The notes under the pieces are model-generated. The model was not told the DNA's origin, did no database searches, and saw only the letters and a program-made list of their open reading frames with translations. Of a stretch of 5,815 nucleotides of DNA, positions 4,683 through 5,815 are shown in pieces. Position numbers and translations under genes: made by a program. Within the stretch, counting starts at the first letter, position 1. Every line of letters starts with the position of its first letter. This stretch comes from Treponema sp. (GTDB taxonomy: Bacteria > Spirochaetota > Spirochaetia > Treponematales > Breznakiellaceae). The stretch spans positions 1 to 5,815 of the forward strand of contig JAIRXN010000012.1 in assembly GCA_031268245.1 (NCBI GenBank), read 5' to 3'.

Positions 4683-5815
4683 ATGACGCCTATGGAAACT
4701 ATTCAACTAAACGGGAAGAATCTTTCTCTGATAAAAGGGCCGGTGATTACTCCAAAGTATGAACGGCAAACCGGAACCATGCGGATTGTGCATATAGGAC
4801 TCGGGCATTTCCACCGGGCTCATCAGGCTGTCTATCTGGATGAACTGCTGGCTTCCGGAAAGGAAAAATTCCTCATTTTTGAGATGAACCTTGTTGCCGA
4901 TCCGCCGGGGCGGGCGCCGGATGAGCTGCTGGGGAAGCAGGATTATCTTTACACGCTGGTAACCAGAGGCGACAGGGAAGAAGTACGGGTTGTAGGCTCT
5001 ATCGGGGGCTACCTCAATGCCGCGGGGGCAAAAGAGAAGGCTATTGAAAGGCTGGCAACGGAAACCACGGAGCTAATCACCCTGACGGTAACGGAAGGGG
5101 GCTACCATTACAACCAGCATACGGGAGAACTGCTCTGGGATGATCCTGCGGTAAAAAACGATCTGGAAAGGCCCGGTTCTCCTGAAACTGCGGCAGGTTT
5201 TTTGGCTGCGGGCCTGGTTCTGCGGTATAAAACCAATAAAAAGCCCCTGAACATCCTCTGCTGCGACAACATTCCTGCCAACGGGAAACTCCTGCGCCGC
5301 TGTGTGTTCAGCCTGCTGCGGGAGAACGCCCCGGAGATCATCCCCTGGGTCGAAGATTCCGTTGCCTTTCCCTCTTCCATGGTGGACAGGATCACGCCGG
5401 GAACCACGGAGGAACGGGTTAAAGAACTGGAGAAGCTTTACGGTATTGCCGATGCATGGCCTGTTTTTGCGGAAGACTTCATTCAATGGGTGCTGGAAGA
5501 CAATTTTGTGACAGGACTTAATGCCCCGCGTGTTCCCGATTATGCTGCGGCAGGGGTACAGCTTGTAAAAGACGTGGAGCCTTATGAACTGGCGAAGATG
5601 AGGCTCCTCAATGGCAGCCACTCCGCCCTGGCCTACCCTTCTTACCTGCTCGGTTACCGCCGGGTGGATGAGGCCATGCAGGATCCGCTTATCCGTGATT
5701 TTATCCGGGAATTTTACATGGAAGAAGTCACTGTAACCCTGGCTCCGGTACCGGGGATAGACATCGAAGCCTATAAGGATACCCTTATCCGCCGTTTTTC
5801 CAACAAAAATACAGG
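4683..5815 (+). CDS. Mannitol dehydrogenase family polyol/uronate oxidoreductase (partial)
   Basis: The first 377 codons of an NAD(P)-dependent long-chain polyol dehydrogenase; family members are roughly 480-540 residues, so the C-terminal part lies beyond the window. The N-terminal Rossmann motif is G39-L-G41-H-F-H-R-A-H-Q48, followed by Y51. The C193-C-D195-N196-I-P-A-N-G201 stretch matches the conserved family segment before the second domain. The catalytic signature K305-x4-N310-x2-H313 is intact, so the enzyme should be active. The family interconverts polyols and ketoses (mannitol/fructose, arabinitol/xylulose) or reduces fructuronate or tagaturonate; the substrate cannot be told from this sequence. 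The start is well supported by GGAGG and a TATAAT box. It is divergent from the HAD operon and probably opens a carbohydrate-use unit continuing to the right. Confidence 0.92.
   Translation, partial: MTPMETIQLNGKNLSLIKGPVITPKYERQTGTMRIVHIGLGHFHRAHQAVYLDELLASGKEKFLIFEMNLVADPPGRAPDELLGKQDYLYTLVTRGDREEVRVVGSIGGYLNAAGAKEKAIERLATETTELITLTVTEGGYHYNQHTGELLWDDPAVKNDLERPGSPETAAGFLAAGLVLRYKTNKKPLNILCCDNIPANGKLLRRCVFSLLRENAPEIIPWVEDSVAFPSSMVDRITPGTTEERVKELEKLYGIADAWPVFAEDFIQWVLEDNFVTGLNAPRVPDYAAAGVQLVKDVEPYELAKMRLLNGSHSALAYPSYLLGYRRVDEAMQDPLIRDFIREFYMEEVTVTLAPVPGIDIEAYKDTLIRRFSNKNT

Noticed and set aside
4559..4762. 67-codon plus-strand open frame crossing the dehydrogenase start
   Set aside because: It overlaps the dehydrogenase in another frame, runs across the insertion boundary and the predicted promoter, and has no domain-like sequence.
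5073..5621. 182-codon minus-strand open frame
   Set aside because: It is antisense to the dehydrogenase, whose Rossmann, CDN and KxxxxNxxH motifs are intact on the plus strand.

Overview
The window looks like a spirochaete chromosome, most likely Treponema or a close relative. The main reason is the 976-residue membrane-anchored coiled-coil protein with a short C-terminal helix-turn-helix-like segment, a type I know from treponemes (annotated as SpiroCoCo). The chromosomal genes are fairly GC-rich (55-63% in the 60-base lines I counted). Species cannot be fixed from sequence alone.

Layout. Bases 1-102 are an unresolved left edge. Bases 103-630 form a compact unit: one complete small gene of the GxxExxY / PD-(D/E)XK nuclease-like family on the plus strand, enclosed by 42-bp inverted repeats that match at 41 of 42 positions. 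The minus strand then carries a two-gene operon, a HAD-family phosphatase (3568-4272) followed after 5 bp by the coiled-coil gene (632-3562). The coiled-coil stop codon lies one base beyond the right arm of the GxxExxY unit. Bases 4273-4682 are the intergenic region between divergent genes. From 4683 a plus-strand polyol dehydrogenase of the mannitol dehydrogenase family runs off the right end.

The most interesting structure is a pair of related repeat-bounded units. Both have short arrays of a 9-bp-spaced ACGAAC motif, always with the GCC end facing outward. The first unit (103-630) holds the GxxExxY gene at about 40% GC, well below its neighbours. The second (4318-4597, 280 bp) has no substantial gene, has 17-bp inverted ends (15/17 match), and is bracketed by a perfect 9-bp direct repeat, AGGGGATGT, at 4309-4317 and 4598-4606. 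That is the expected footprint of an insertion. Together they suggest a mobile family in which a GxxExxY gene travels between matched arms and which leaves short gene-less derivatives. No transposase is visible.

The GxxExxY unit sits at a convergent gene end. The 280-bp unit lies between the predicted HAD promoter and the predicted dehydrogenase promoter without breaking either. The chromosomal genes show no evident common pathway: the HAD enzyme and coiled-coil protein are probably cotranscribed, and the dehydrogenase starts a separate sugar or polyol unit.
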